Shown here: piece after piece, positions 50,618 through 59,971 of the stretch | Layout: every line of letters begins with the position of its first letter | Position numbering within the stretch: the first letter of the stretch is position 1 | Assembly (NCBI RefSeq): GCF_000331105.1 | Contig: NC_020054.1 | Location: 4,191,477-4,255,476 of the forward strand | Origin: Fibrella aestuarina BUZ 2 | Lineage (GTDB): Bacteria; Bacteroidota; Bacteroidia; Cytophagales; Spirosomataceae | Direction of reading: 5' to 3' | DNA: 64,000 nt | Program-made: the position numbers and the translations under genes | The notes under the pieces: model-generated | What the model saw: the letters and a program-made list of their open reading frames with translations, nothing else | Told to the model about the DNA's origin: nothing | Database searches by the model: none

Positions 50618-51745
50618 ATGGCTTTACCGCTGAATCGATTCGCTTCTTTTATCTTTCTGCTGAGTTTTGTTGCAAGCTGGCTTAGCAGCTGTACCGTTGA
50701 TCATCCTGCTGCACCAACCAAGCCGCAATCTGCCTATATCTCACCCCCGACTACTAATGGTCCAAGTGGTTTGGCTTATGCCATGCAGCTAGGCACGAAA
50801 TGCTTTGTACTTGACGCTAAGGAGCAATTCTGGCAGTATGACCCCATTAATCGTTCATACACTGCCAAGGCAAAGCCTCCTCAACTACCCGAATTGAGCA
50901 GGGCCGGCTTCTTTGCCATTAAGCTGTTTACCTTCTCGTCGGCTGACAAAATTTACTTAGGCGGACAGAGCACAGCTGCCATACCAGGCACGACTGATTT
51001 TCCGGTCTTTCTACACGTTTACGATCCAACAACTGACACTTGGACATCGACCAATCCTTATCCGGGCAATGGCAATCCTTATCCAGATAACTATATTGGT
51101 TTTTTTGCTAGTGGACGAGGCTACGCCTGTTCCTTCGTTAATGGCTTCGCCAACGGTAGCCTTACTAACCAGTATAGAATTTATTGCTACGAATACGAGC
51201 CAGCAAGTTCGAGGTGGGCCAAACGTTTCGACACACCATTTACTTTACCTTCAGGCCTGATTTATGGTAACTCAACTCAGTCAGTAGTGCTCAATGGCAA
51301 GGCTTATTGGGCAGTCAACGCCTACCCAGCTGCTAAAGTAGGAAAGCCCCTCAGCAATGAAGATAAGTATGTTTGTATCTACGAGTTAAACCCGCAAACC
51401 AATGAACTGACGCTTAAGCTAACGACAAATCCGTTTGGTAATGGTATGCCTGTTTCCCCTAGCCTTCAACTTGGCCTGTCAGCCGACAACAAGATATGGT
51501 TCGTAACGGATGGTGGTTTTGACAGCACGAGTTCAATTGCTAACCAGTTATTTGTTTATGATTCAGCTGTCAATCAACTAAGTCAGACCTCGGCTAGTTT
51601 ATTGACTAGTTCCGATAAAGCACTTCATTCTTCGGTCGGGTTTTCTGTCAACGATCACTTATACATCGGCTTGGGCCAATATAGCTTTCGTAATGGTACG
51701 CCTGCAGGACTCGAAAGTGGTTTTGCCGAATTTAACGTGAAGTAG
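50618..51745 (+). CDS. Kelch-type beta-propeller lipoprotein
   Basis: 375 residues. Lipobox SWLSSC gives an acyl-cysteine near residue 25. The body has repeated propeller-blade patterns with YDPTTDTW-like motifs (VLDAKEQFWQYDPINRSY, FLHVYDPTTDTWTSTNPYPG, YCYEYEPASSRWAKRF, VCIYELNPQTNELTLKL, FVYDSAVNQLSQ) and glycine pairs before strands, as in kelch proteins. Probably displayed on the surface or in the periplasm; partner unknown. The sequence is A/T-richer than the export operon beside it. Confidence 0.8.
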   Translation: MALPLNRFASFIFLLSFVASWLSSCTVDHPAAPTKPQSAYISPPTTNGPSGLAYAMQLGTKCFVLDAKEQFWQYDPINRSYTAKAKPPQLPELSRAGFFAIKLFTFSSADKIYLGGQSTAAIPGTTDFPVFLHVYDPTTDTWTSTNPYPGNGNPYPDNYIGFFASGRGYACSFVNGFANGSLTNQYRIYCYEYEPASSRWAKRFDTPFTLPSGLIYGNSTQSVVLNGKAYWAVNAYPAAKVGKPLSNEDKYVCIYELNPQTNELTLKLTTNPFGNGMPVSPSLQLGLSADNKIWFVTDGGFDSTSSIANQLFVYDSAVNQLSQTSASLLTSSDKALHSSVGFSVNDHLYIGLGQYSFRNGTPAGLESGFAEFNVK

Positions 51746-51995
51746 TCTTAAGTTAACAAAGATCAAATTCTTATAGAAAGCTAGCAGGTATTGGTTTGAT
51801 TAACAGGACAGATGCTGCATGTGAGTATTCTTCACATTCAGTATGACACTATAAATTAGTAGCTGGTCGAGCCGCGTGGGATCATTTTCGCGGGATAGAA
51901 GACACTTAAAAGGTGTTCGGAAATTAGAATTAGCCACCACACAGATCATGCTCAACGCATTCAAGCTAGCCGCTATACAAACCTTCCAACACGAT

Positions 51996-52268
51996 TTAAA
52001 AAGTCTCACCTTCTATTTCGTTGTCATATTCATCTCTATTATAATAGTCTTTCAGCTTTGAACCGCAGAAAGGACAAAATGATATACTTAGTTTTGCTGA
52101 ATCTCTTTCGAAGCGATAATATCCTATTGTAAGATAGAAAAGCCGAGGCTCATCTAGTCTTAGATATGCGTTTGGCTTGTATCTGACGATTCTGATTGCG
52201 GGTGCTGTCGTAGGAGGAACTTTAGCAGCAACTTCAAAGTCAGGGCAACAATAATTTATTTTTTTCAT
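51996..52268 (-). CDS. Small zinc-ribbon-like protein
   Basis: 90 residues from ATG 52268: MKKINYCCPDFEVAAKVPP, a middle with IRIVRYKPNAYLRLDE and LFYLTIGYYRFERDSAKLS, then ISFCPFCGSKLKDYYNRDEY. The CPFCG knuckle with the N-terminal CCPDFE suggests one zinc site. Short proteins of this 'CC.DFE ... CPFCG' design recur in bacteria but have no known function. The strand opposes the kelch gene. The gaps 51746-51995 and 52269-52882 are A/T-rich; I see no other gene I can support there. Confidence 0.6.
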   Translation of the reverse strand: MKKINYCCPDFEVAAKVPPTTAPAIRIVRYKPNAYLRLDEPRLFYLTIGYYRFERDSAKLSISFCPFCGSKLKDYYNRDEYDNEIEGETF

Positions 52269-52882
52269 GGTACAACTGGTCTCAGGCCACGTGTTCGACT
52301 CCAAACGGGGGTATTTGCGATTTTCTGGCAGCAGATTCGGTTAAGAGCTTGGTAGAGAATTGATGAGGATTAGCAGTCGAGTCAACTTTGTATCAACCAA
52401 GAAACAAAGTAATGACCAAACAACGGTCCGCCGCTGCGGTAGCAACCACTGACCAACTACCGGCTTTTTGCAATTACCCAACATACTCTTAGTGATGAAC
52501 AAATAGAAAGTAATATGGGGTTTGTGTAATATACAAACCGTATGCCTTGCATTACTTACGCTTGATAGCTGTACCATTTTCTTTGTTTTCATCTTATTAT
52601 TAATACTACCAATAACTTTAATCATACTTCGTGATGCTGTACGGATTTGTATTCGAAAAAATTAATGACCTAGATTATATCTGAGTTTGAGTGGAATTAC
52701 GTTTTTAGAGCTAACCATATTTTCCCTAATTCATGATTGGGGCTTCTTAGGGACCAAGTTTTTGAAAGCAGAGTTTATTGATGATTTAAATAGGGTTGAT
52801 CTTATTCTCTGAAAAAACGGAAAGTTCCGAGTGAAACCAGGGAATCTAATGTCGAATCTTCGTACCAAACGACGAATTATAT

Positions 52883-53341
52883 ATGTCAATTCGACTATTT
52901 CTTTTACTCATCTTGGGTCTGGTTTTTCTGAGCAACTGCCAGCGTGACTCATCAACAATAACCCCATCAGAAAACGCTAAACTATTGGGCAACTGGCGGT
53001 TGACTAAATCAGTAGGCGGTCTTGGCGGGTGGACAGTCACGCCCCAGGAAACGTCAATACTCCGGTTCACTTCGGCAGGCACCTACGCACGGTTGATCGC
53101 TGGCGTAACACGGGAGACAGGCCGTTACAACTATACCCCAATCGCCAATGCCAGGCCAAATGAGAAACAAGCTACAATCACGCTAAGTAAGATCGTTTTC
53201 TACAACAGCAGTGGTCAACAGAGCAGTACTAGTAATCAGCCAGTCAACTTGGTTGTACTGGATCACACGGATAGCGAGTTGACCGTATACGAAGATCAAG
53301 TGGCTGATGGGTATGTGGATTACTACACTCGCGCCAACTGA
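52883..53341 (+). CDS. Lipocalin-like lipoprotein
   Basis: 152 residues. Lipobox LVFLSNC with cysteine at residue 19, then LLGNWRLTKSVGG, a typical first strand of lipocalin-like domains in Bacteroidota, and further strands ETSILRFTSAGTYARLI and EKQATITLSKIVFYNSSG, VVLDHTDSELTVYED. Probably a small ligand-binding envelope protein. Unremarkable neighbours: AT-rich gap upstream, pseudogene downstream. Confidence 0.75.
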   Translation: MSIRLFLLLILGLVFLSNCQRDSSTITPSENAKLLGNWRLTKSVGGLGGWTVTPQETSILRFTSAGTYARLIAGVTRETGRYNYTPIANARPNEKQATITLSKIVFYNSSGQQSSTSNQPVNLVVLDHTDSELTVYEDQVADGYVDYYTRAN

Positions 53342-53352
53342 TTGTATCAGTC

Positions 53353-53650
53353 ACCAGTGCTGCTGGTCAAGGGTTTAATGAGTGGAAAAAGGGGTTTGTG
53401 GAAGAAGGGGCCATCTTCAAGTCGGCCAGGCCGGTGCCGGGCACCACGATCCTGCGCATTTACAATGGCGATGCGGCGGTGAAGAACGTTGTCCTAGACG
53501 TCGTTTTCGGCTACGAAAAAAGGCGACTTCCCACTTCAGGTTGTTCGGACCGAAGCGTACATCAACCAGAATGGCACCTGGTATTTTGTCGCCGGGCAAG
53601 GAACCCGCGTGCTGTCTAAAGACGAATACAATGCGCGCATGAAGCCTTAA
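53353..53650 (+). pseudogene. NTF2/DUF4440-like gene fragment with frameshift
   Basis: The first frame (GFNEWKKGFVEEGAIFKSAR, VPGTTILRIYNGDAAVKNVV, VLDVVFGYEK) runs into a run of six A's near 53515-53520. If one A is removed, coding continues as GDFPLQVVRTEAYINQNGTW, YFVAGQGTRVLSKDEYNARM and stops at 53650. The end resembles the last strands of NTF2-like (DUF4440) proteins. The N-terminus is missing, so this is a decayed copy or a sequencing error in a homopolymer. Confidence 0.6.
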
Positions 53651-53860
53651 AAATCGGCTATCCAATTGCGTTTTGCCAGCGGTGCGTTAAGCCATCATAC
53701 AGGACAGGTCAACGTACCGACCACCAGCTGGGTAAGTCCCGTTCCAGTCTGCCCACACAATTTTTTCACCACCGCTTGCTTTGGGTCAAAAAATTATTTC
53801 ACTTTGTAACACAAAGTTCTTTTAACATTCAAACCTGCTTACGCTTAACACAATCACAAC

Positions 53861-54199
53861 ATGACAAACATTAACCAATCGCCGAGTCAGCCCCTCCATC
53901 CGGTTTCGGCCCGTAACCGGATGCTCATCGGCGCCGGTATCGGGCTGCTGGTCATTGCCTTCTTCGTCGTCGGTGTCGACCAGCCCAACCCCGCCTGGGG
54001 CAAGTGGTGGATGATCCGGCCGCTGCTCGTCACACCCGCCGCCGGAGCCATGGGTGGCCTGTTCTACTACTTCATGGACTACCTGCGCTATCAGGGCGGC
54101 GCCAAAAAAATAGCTGGCATTGTGCTGGGGGTGCTGGGCCATGCTGTGGCCATCTGGCTGGGCGTCGTGCTGGGTCTGGATGGCACGATGTGGGATTAA
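53861..54199 (+). CDS. Small membrane protein, family not recognised
   Basis: 112 residues with three hydrophobic segments: MLIGAGIGLLVIAFFVVGVD, PLLVTPAAGAMGGLFYYFMD and IAGIVLGVLGHAVAIWLGVV. The N-terminus is polar (NQSPSQPLHPVSARN). No charged motif suggests a function. The ATG at 53861 follows an A/C-rich stretch. Stand-alone gene. Confidence 0.68.
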   Translation: MTNINQSPSQPLHPVSARNRMLIGAGIGLLVIAFFVVGVDQPNPAWGKWWMIRPLLVTPAAGAMGGLFYYFMDYLRYQGGAKKIAGIVLGVLGHAVAIWLGVVLGLDGTMWD

Positions 54200-54394
54200 C
54201 CGCCATCCAAACGGCCGGGTGGTGGCGTCGGTCTCCCCTAACGGCATCACCCGGCCCGGTTGTCCATTGGTTTGCTGATGCCCCACTTACCTGTCAGTTG
54301 GTTTTCGGTCCGGTTACGCTAGATTCTGGCGTTCGCTGCGTTTAGTAGTTGACAGGCGCAGGCAGGGAGCCGTTGCCCTGTTCGGAACAAACGT

Positions 54395-55375
54395 ATGGAG
54401 TCAATCAACTGGGGAATTATTGGCTGTGGAGACGTGACGGAGGTCAAAAGTGGGCCTGCGTTTAACAACGTACGCGGCTCGGCGCTCGTGGCGGTGATGC
54501 GGCGCGATGCCGAGAAAGCCGCCGACTACGCCCGTCGGCATAACGTACCCACCTGGTACACCGATGCCGACGCGCTCATCAACGACCCGGCTGTCAATGC
54601 CGTCTACGTGGCCACCCCACCCGACAGCCACGCCGACTACACCATCCGGGCCCTGCGCGCGGGTAAACCCGTCTACGTGGAGAAGCCGATGGCGCTCAAT
54701 GCCGTCGAGTGCGGGGCCATGAACCGGATCAGCCGCGAAACGGGCGTTCCGCTGTTCGTGGCGTTCTACCGCCGGGCACTCCCCTATTTTCTCAAGGTAA
54801 AAGAACTAGTCGACAGCGGCGCGATCGGCCCCATCCGGCACGTCAGCACCCAACTCAACTGGCCGCCCGCCGACCGGGAGCTGGGGCTGGCCCCACAGGC
54901 CAACTGGCGCGTCACACCCGCGGTGTCGGGCGGCGGGTTGTTTCATGACCTCGCCGCGCATCAATTCGATTTTCTGGAGTTTCTGCTGGGGCCCATCCAG
55001 ACGGCCCGTGGCTTTGCCCGCAATCAGGCCGGTCTCTACGAAGCCGACGACATGGTGGTGGCTGCCTTTACGTTTGCTTCGGGCGTAGTGGGCACAGGCA
55101 GTTGGTGCTTCACCGTCAACCCCGAACAGCGCCTTGAACAAACGACGCTGGTAGGTGCCAGGGGCACTATCACGTTTTCCTTCTTCGAAAATTTTGTCAT
55201 CACCGTAACCACCCGAAGCGGTACAGAAATACTCACCGTGCCCTTCCCTGACCACGTTCAGCAACCCCTGATCGAGTCGGTAGTGGCGGCGTTGCAGGGC
55301 CGGGGTACGTGCCCCAGCACGGGTGAAACCGGCCTCCGCGCCAGCCTCATCCTCGACTGGATCACGGCGGGATAA
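54395..55375 (+). CDS. Gfo/Idh/MocA-family oxidoreductase
   Basis: 326 residues, cytoplasmic (no leader). Dinucleotide fold: NWGIIGCGDVTEVKSGPAF, AVNAVYVATPPDSHADYTIR, AGKPVYVEKPMALNAVECGA (EKP), then the substrate domain with GGGLFHDLAAHQFDFLEFLL and the histidine typical of the family. NAD(P)-dependent sugar or inositol oxidation is likely; the substrate is not evident. Separate from the Tat-exported relative at 41291. Confidence 0.92.
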   Translation: MESINWGIIGCGDVTEVKSGPAFNNVRGSALVAVMRRDAEKAADYARRHNVPTWYTDADALINDPAVNAVYVATPPDSHADYTIRALRAGKPVYVEKPMALNAVECGAMNRISRETGVPLFVAFYRRALPYFLKVKELVDSGAIGPIRHVSTQLNWPPADRELGLAPQANWRVTPAVSGGGLFHDLAAHQFDFLEFLLGPIQTARGFARNQAGLYEADDMVVAAFTFASGVVGTGSWCFTVNPEQRLEQTTLVGARGTITFSFFENFVITVTTRSGTEILTVPFPDHVQQPLIESVVAALQGRGTCPSTGETGLRASLILDWITAG

Positions 55376-55553
55376 CCGTTGGTATGCGTGTCGCTTCAGG
55401 TACTCATCAGGCTATTTTAGCGAACGTTTCTGTATATCCGGTTGACTAAAATTTACCTGATTAACCACTTAGTAAATATGCTTACTGTGCGTAAACGGCT
55501 GGTATAGATTCGTCTGTTTTTATAGTTTTTCTATACTAAATCCTGTTTACTGC

Positions 55554-58073
55554 ATGAAACACGCTTTACACACACTCCTTTACAGCCTCTTGATGAGTAC
55601 GTTACTGGGCCTGCTGGCCACGCCGGTAGCGGCTCAGGTACTGTTCAAAGAAACCTTCAATAATATCCCCGGCCCGCGATCAGGTGGCGCGGGCACCTAC
55701 GCCTTTCCCGCTGGCTGGCTGCTACGTAACGTAGACAACCGAACGCCGAACGGTGCGGTATCCTATGTTAACGATGCCTGGGAACGGCGCGAAGATTTCG
55801 CGAACAACACGGCCGATTCAGCGGCGTTCAGCACGTCATGGTACGCGCCAACCGGACAGGCCGACGACTGGATGTGGACGCCCCTGATCGGAACGATTTC
55901 GGCGACCACGAAACTACGGTGGCGAGGTCTGGCCTACGACCCACTGTTCCGGGACGGCTACGAAGTCCGCATTATGACGGCCGAGCAAGGCCCTCCCACG
56001 GGTGGCAGCGGAGCCATTGGCAATCAGGTCACTAACTCAACGGTGGTATTCTCATTAGCGAACGAAAACGCCTCCTGGACTAACCGGGAGGTCAGCCTGA
56101 GCAGCTTCGCGGGTAAGTCGGTCTACGTTGGGTTCCGTAACAATTCGAACGACCAGTTTTTACTGCTCATCGACGACGTTGAAGTGGTAAACGACAACTC
56201 GTATGACGCCAAGCTGGTCACGGCGGCCCGGCCGTCTAACTACAGCAAAATCCCAACAACGCAGGTATCGTCGCTGTCGTTGGCGGCAACCATCCGAAAC
56301 GAAGGCACGCAATCGCTGACCAACGTAAAACTGGCTGTCGACGTACAGAAAAACGGCACAACCATCGAAACGCTTTATTCCGATCCGATTGCTACGTTAC
56401 CTACGGGCGCCACCGCCAGTTTTTCCATTGCCGGGGGCTACACGCCTACGGCAGGCGTCGGAACATACGCCTTTGTGTACCGATGTATGCAGACCCAGAC
56501 CGACGAGAACGCGAGCAACAACACCGCTCAGAGCAGGCCAATACAGATCGATCCCGACACCTACGCCCGCCATACCGGCGCGGCCGCGAGCAACCTGGGC
56601 ATTGGCGATAACAGTGGTCAGGGCGAACTGGGATCGCTGTTCACCTTTGTCCAGTCGCAGACGCTGCGACATGTTACGGTCGATTTTAACGCTGTGGAGA
56701 CACCCACGCAGGTGAAAGCCCGGATCTACGGCACAACGGGCGGATTACCCACCGCCAATTCCACCCTGCTCTGGGAGTCGGGGGTCATGACTCTGACCAA
56801 TACGGCGCCGCAGGCCGTTACGTTTACGGGGCCAGCCCTGACGCTCTCCCCCGGCACGTACCTGATTAGTTTACTCGAACTGGACAACACGCTCACGGTG
56901 GCCAATCATACCGATATCTTCACGCCCAGCACCCAGTTCGTTCGGTTTCCCGGTAGCCCATACGGGTCGGGATGGGCTACCGTCGAGACGTTCGGCGCGA
57001 CCTTTGCCAAAACGCTGGCGATCAGTGCGGTAGGCGGCTGCGCTCAACCCATCACCCCAACGCTCACGGCCAGCAGCACGGCGGTTTGCGCACCAAGTCA
57101 GATTACCCTGACGGCGGGCGGCGGCAGCCAGTATACCTTCGCGGGGCCGGGCCTGAGCCAGTCGGGCAGTTCAAACACGGCAGTCGCGTCGCAGTCAGGT
57201 ACATATAGCGTAACTGTCAGCGACGGGGTAGCCTGTTCGGCCGTGGCGAGTCTGTCGGTGACGATCAACACGCCCCCTAATCCCCCGACCGTATCAGGCA
57301 GCCTGACGGTTTCCACATCGGCTACGCCGCTCCCTCTAAGCAGTCTGGTTACGGCCGCCGCCAGCCACACCCTGACGTTCTACAATGCCAACGGGCCCGT
57401 TCAGCCACCTGTCGCCAACATCAGTCAGGCGGGCATACAAACGTTCTCGGCCGTCCAGACGTCGCCGCAAGGGTGTGTCAGCCCGGCCGCGGTGTTTAGT
57501 CTCACGGTGATTGCCCCGCTGCCGCCCGCCACGCAAAGCACCTGCCGGGGCGCGCAGGTGGTGTTGACGGTCCCCGCCACCGGGGTACGTTACCAGTGGG
57601 TCCGACTGAACGGTACGTCGTCACTCCGCCTCACCGATGCGGCGGGTGTTCAGCGAGGCACCGCCACGGCCAGCCTTACGCTGCTGAGTCCGCAAACGTC
57701 GGCAACCTATACCTGCCAGGTCACCCAGGCTAATGGCTCGGTGCAGACAGTCGGGCCATTTACCGTACAGGTCACGGTCTGTTCGGGCGGACGGGTAGCC
57801 GCCGCTGAGCCGGGCGAAGCACTTCAGATACGGGTGGTGCCCAATCCGCTGGTCGACAATCGGCTGCGGGCCATCATCAGCGGCGCCGGTGGCCAATCGC
57901 TGCGGGTCGAACTGACCGACGTGCAGGGGCGGTCGCTTCGGCAACAGCAGTGGTTACAGGCAGCCGACGAACAGCGCCTGGATTGGGATGTCAGCCAGAC
58001 CGCCGGGGGCATGCTGTTTTTGAGAGCCACCACTGACCACCAAAGCCATACGGTGAAAGTGGTCAAAGAATAA
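55554..58073 (+). CDS. Secreted T9SS-sorted adhesin-like protein
   Basis: 839 residues. A signal peptide (LLYSLLMSTLLGLLATPVAA) leads into a choice-of-anchor J/cleaved-adhesin domain (VLFKETFNNIPGP, ADDWMWTPLIGTISATTKLR, FLLLIDDVEVVNDN), a CARDB-like strand region (SSLSLAATIRNEGTQSLTNV), a further carbohydrate-binding-like module, Ig-like segments (LTASSTAVCAPSQITLTAGG) and a type A C-terminal sorting domain (VVPNPLVDNRLRAIISGAGG, LDWDVSQTAGGMLFLRATTD). The last domain directs export by the type IX system to the cell surface. Isolated gene; promoter region A/T-rich. Confidence 0.9.
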   Translation: MKHALHTLLYSLLMSTLLGLLATPVAAQVLFKETFNNIPGPRSGGAGTYAFPAGWLLRNVDNRTPNGAVSYVNDAWERREDFANNTADSAAFSTSWYAPTGQADDWMWTPLIGTISATTKLRWRGLAYDPLFRDGYEVRIMTAEQGPPTGGSGAIGNQVTNSTVVFSLANENASWTNREVSLSSFAGKSVYVGFRNNSNDQFLLLIDDVEVVNDNSYDAKLVTAARPSNYSKIPTTQVSSLSLAATIRNEGTQSLTNVKLAVDVQKNGTTIETLYSDPIATLPTGATASFSIAGGYTPTAGVGTYAFVYRCMQTQTDENASNNTAQSRPIQIDPDTYARHTGAAASNLGIGDNSGQGELGSLFTFVQSQTLRHVTVDFNAVETPTQVKARIYGTTGGLPTANSTLLWESGVMTLTNTAPQAVTFTGPALTLSPGTYLISLLELDNTLTVANHTDIFTPSTQFVRFPGSPYGSGWATVETFGATFAKTLAISAVGGCAQPITPTLTASSTAVCAPSQITLTAGGGSQYTFAGPGLSQSGSSNTAVASQSGTYSVTVSDGVACSAVASLSVTINTPPNPPTVSGSLTVSTSATPLPLSSLVTAAASHTLTFYNANGPVQPPVANISQAGIQTFSAVQTSPQGCVSPAAVFSLTVIAPLPPATQSTCRGAQVVLTVPATGVRYQWVRLNGTSSLRLTDAAGVQRGTATASLTLLSPQTSATYTCQVTQANGSVQTVGPFTVQVTVCSGGRVAAAEPGEALQIRVVPNPLVDNRLRAIISGAGGQSLRVELTDVQGRSLRQQQWLQAADEQRLDWDVSQTAGGMLFLRATTDHQSHTVKVVKE

Positions 58074-58082
58074 ACCTAGTCC

Positions 58083-58165
58083 AACTAGTTGCTAATCAGC
58101 GCCTTGCTAACACATGAGCTTGTCGAAGGCTCATGCCCTAGCAAGGCGCTGATTAGCAACTAGTT
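58083..58165. terminator. Long palindrome between convergent genes
   Basis: Perfect 27-bp arms at 58083-58109 and 58139-58165 (AACTAGTTGCTAATCAGCGC...), plus an inner 7-bp stem CATGAGC/GCTCATG around the loop TTGTCGAAG. The loop word CATGAGCTTGTCGAAGG is a repeat type seen widely in bacteria. It lies between the T9SS protein gene (ends 58073) and the NTF2-like gene (ends 58164) and is a likely bidirectional terminator. Confidence 0.85.
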
Positions 58166-58643
58166 AGCTTGGCTGCTGGCCTTTGTTCATAAACGCGGCC
58201 AGACTCCCGAGGGCGGTTTGCTGCACTTTTTGCTGGAGAAAACTGGTCCAGCCGAGCAGCAGGCCCGTCAGGCCCAGCGCCTGTTTGGCCCAGGTGTGAA
58301 AATCGAATTGGTCGGTATGGCTGACGATCTTCCCATCGGCAAACGTGAAACTCGACCGAACCTGGTTGACCACGGGTCGGCCTGTCTTTGAGAAGGTATA
58401 AGTCGCCGTCCATTCGGCGTGACCCGTGGTTTCGTCGGCATCGAGCACACGGTAGGTAAGCTGCATGTCTTTCCCCTGCCGGATCAGCATCTCCCACATG
58501 GCCCGAACCTGCGCCGCGTTCAGGTTCGGAAAGGCCGGATCATTGAATACGGCCGTATCGGCATAACAGGCCTGCATGGTGGCGTAATCCTTGCGTTGAA
58601 ACGCCTCGTAAAACGTGGTCAGTAACTGCTGCGTAGCCGTCAT
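58164..58643 (-). CDS. SnoaL/NTF2-like protein
   Basis: 159 residues from ATG 58643. NTF2 fold pattern: LLTTFYEAFQRKDYATMQAC, YADTAVFNDPAFPNLNAAQV, MWEMLIRQGKDMQLTYRVL, TGHAEWTATYTFSKTGRPVV, SSFTFADGKIVSHTDQFDFH. A C-terminal extension (GLTGLLLGWTSFLQQKVQQT) is typical of DUF4440/SnoaL proteins in Bacteroidota. Function unknown. Ends at the palindrome terminator. Confidence 0.85.
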   Translation of the reverse strand: MTATQQLLTTFYEAFQRKDYATMQACYADTAVFNDPAFPNLNAAQVRAMWEMLIRQGKDMQLTYRVLDADETTGHAEWTATYTFSKTGRPVVNQVRSSFTFADGKIVSHTDQFDFHTWAKQALGLTGLLLGWTSFLQQKVQQTALGSLAAFMNKGQQPS

Positions 58644-58715
58644 GGGATGGGGCGGCTCTTCGCCGCGTTGCACCACAAACATAGCCCGAACCCGCCAGAT
58701 CCGCTACGTACCTGA

Positions 58716-59798
58716 CTAAGCGGCGGGTACGGGATCGTCCACGTAATTAAAAAAAAGGTAATCGACGGCGCGGGCAAACTCGCGGCTCCAGCGCCATTCT
58801 TCGTGTTTCCCAATCGGGTCCACGCTGATCTGCGTAATGGCGCAGTCGATGTCCGGGCAGTTGAGCGAGTCGTGTACCCGTTGCAGGCTGCTGACCATCG
58901 TGGCCGACTCGGCTTCACCGCCATACAGGTATACCCGCACGTAGGGGGGCAGGGGCGTCTGGGCGACCTGTTCGTAAATGCCCGGCGCCACCCAGAGCGA
59001 GGGCGAAAACACCAGCCATTTTCCAAATACGTCGGGCCGTAACAAACCCGCATACAGGCTGATGAGCCCGCCCAGCGAACTCCCGCCGATACCCGTGTGC
59101 GCCGCGTCGGGTTGGGTTCTGAACTGGGCGTCGATGTAGGGTTTAACCACGTCGGTCAGAAACGCAATGTACTGCTCGCCGTTGCCCCGCCGTCGCAACG
59201 TCTTGCCGATCGTAAACTCCGTCAGCCGGGCCGGGCCACCGTGGTCCACCGCCACCACAATCAATTCATGATGACTGCGACTAGCCAGAAGGGCCATGCG
59301 CTCTTCCACACTCCAGGAGCCGAACCCTTCACCCGCTCCGATAATGTTCTGCCCGTCGTTGAGGTACAGCACCGGGTATCGTTTCGCCGACGCGTCATAA
59401 TCGGCGGGTAGCAACACCCGGATACGCCGCGGCGCGTTGGTTTTGGGGTAGGCCAGTGATAGCTCGGTGTAGTTGGGTAGCCAGTTCGGCCGGTACGAGG
59501 CCCCATCCCACTGCCAGAGCGGCACAAAATCGGTGAGCTGATCGACGCCGCGGGGCGCCAGCCGGTTGGGTCGGGCTTCGCCCAGTGCATTCAGTTCGAT
59601 GCTGCCTTCGCCTCCCCGGTAATATTTGTATTCGATGGGGTCAGGCCAGGTTTCGTCGACGGGCAGGTCGATGCTGTACTGATTATCGCCGATAGGCTGA
59701 AGCTGCAAGGCGTCGATGTCGAGAGCCCAATTGCAAAAATTACCGGTCAGGTACACAGGTCGATCATCCTGAGCCGGGCTAGTTACTGTAAAGCGCAT
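58716..59798 (-). CDS. Alpha/beta-hydrolase esterase with N-terminal starch-binding-like domain
   Basis: 360 residues. An N-terminal CBM20/CBM48-like beta domain (TSPAQDDRPVYLTGNFCNWA, WPDPIEYKYYRGGEGSIELN) precedes an esterase domain related to enterochelin esterase Fes and EstD: ADYDASAKRYPVLYLNDGQN, HHELIVVAVDHGGPARLTEF, nucleophile elbow GIGGSSLGGLISLYAG and KHEEWRWSREFARAVDYLF with the catalytic histidine. No signal peptide is seen. The binding module suggests a carbohydrate-linked ester, which is inferred. ATG 59798 is preferred over upstream frame. Confidence 0.85.
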   Translation of the reverse strand: MRFTVTSPAQDDRPVYLTGNFCNWALDIDALQLQPIGDNQYSIDLPVDETWPDPIEYKYYRGGEGSIELNALGEARPNRLAPRGVDQLTDFVPLWQWDGASYRPNWLPNYTELSLAYPKTNAPRRIRVLLPADYDASAKRYPVLYLNDGQNIIGAGEGFGSWSVEERMALLASRSHHELIVVAVDHGGPARLTEFTIGKTLRRRGNGEQYIAFLTDVVKPYIDAQFRTQPDAAHTGIGGSSLGGLISLYAGLLRPDVFGKWLVFSPSLWVAPGIYEQVAQTPLPPYVRVYLYGGEAESATMVSSLQRVHDSLNCPDIDCAITQISVDPIGKHEEWRWSREFARAVDYLFFNYVDDPVPAA

Positions 59799-59868
59799 GA
59801 TTGAAGCAAGAGGAAGCAATGGTTGCTACCTCATCAACCAATTTGGTAACACTTTGTCTTTACAAAAC

Positions 59869-59964
59869 GAACAACGGGGACGTACCTGACACTCGCCAGG
59901 TACGTCCCCGTTGTTCGTAAACCGTTTTTCTAACCCTATACTGTTTTTGAAACCGTATAGGGTT
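59869..59964. terminator. Double hairpin after the ATP-grasp gene
   Basis: Two perfect inverted repeats: GAACAACGGGGACGTACCTG (59869-59888) with its complement at 59897-59916 (20 bp, 8-nt loop), and AACCCTATAC (59932-59941) with GTATAGGGTT (59955-59964). They lie between the ends of two minus-strand genes, just downstream of the ATP-grasp stop codon, and probably terminate it. The first arm contains the frequent word GGTACGT/ACGTACC. Confidence 0.82.
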
Positions 59965-59971
59965 GATCCGC

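Noticed and set aside
52341..52625. 94-codon minus-strand open frame in the AT-rich gap
   Set aside because: No coherent domain, mixed composition and no start signal; not distinguishable from chance.
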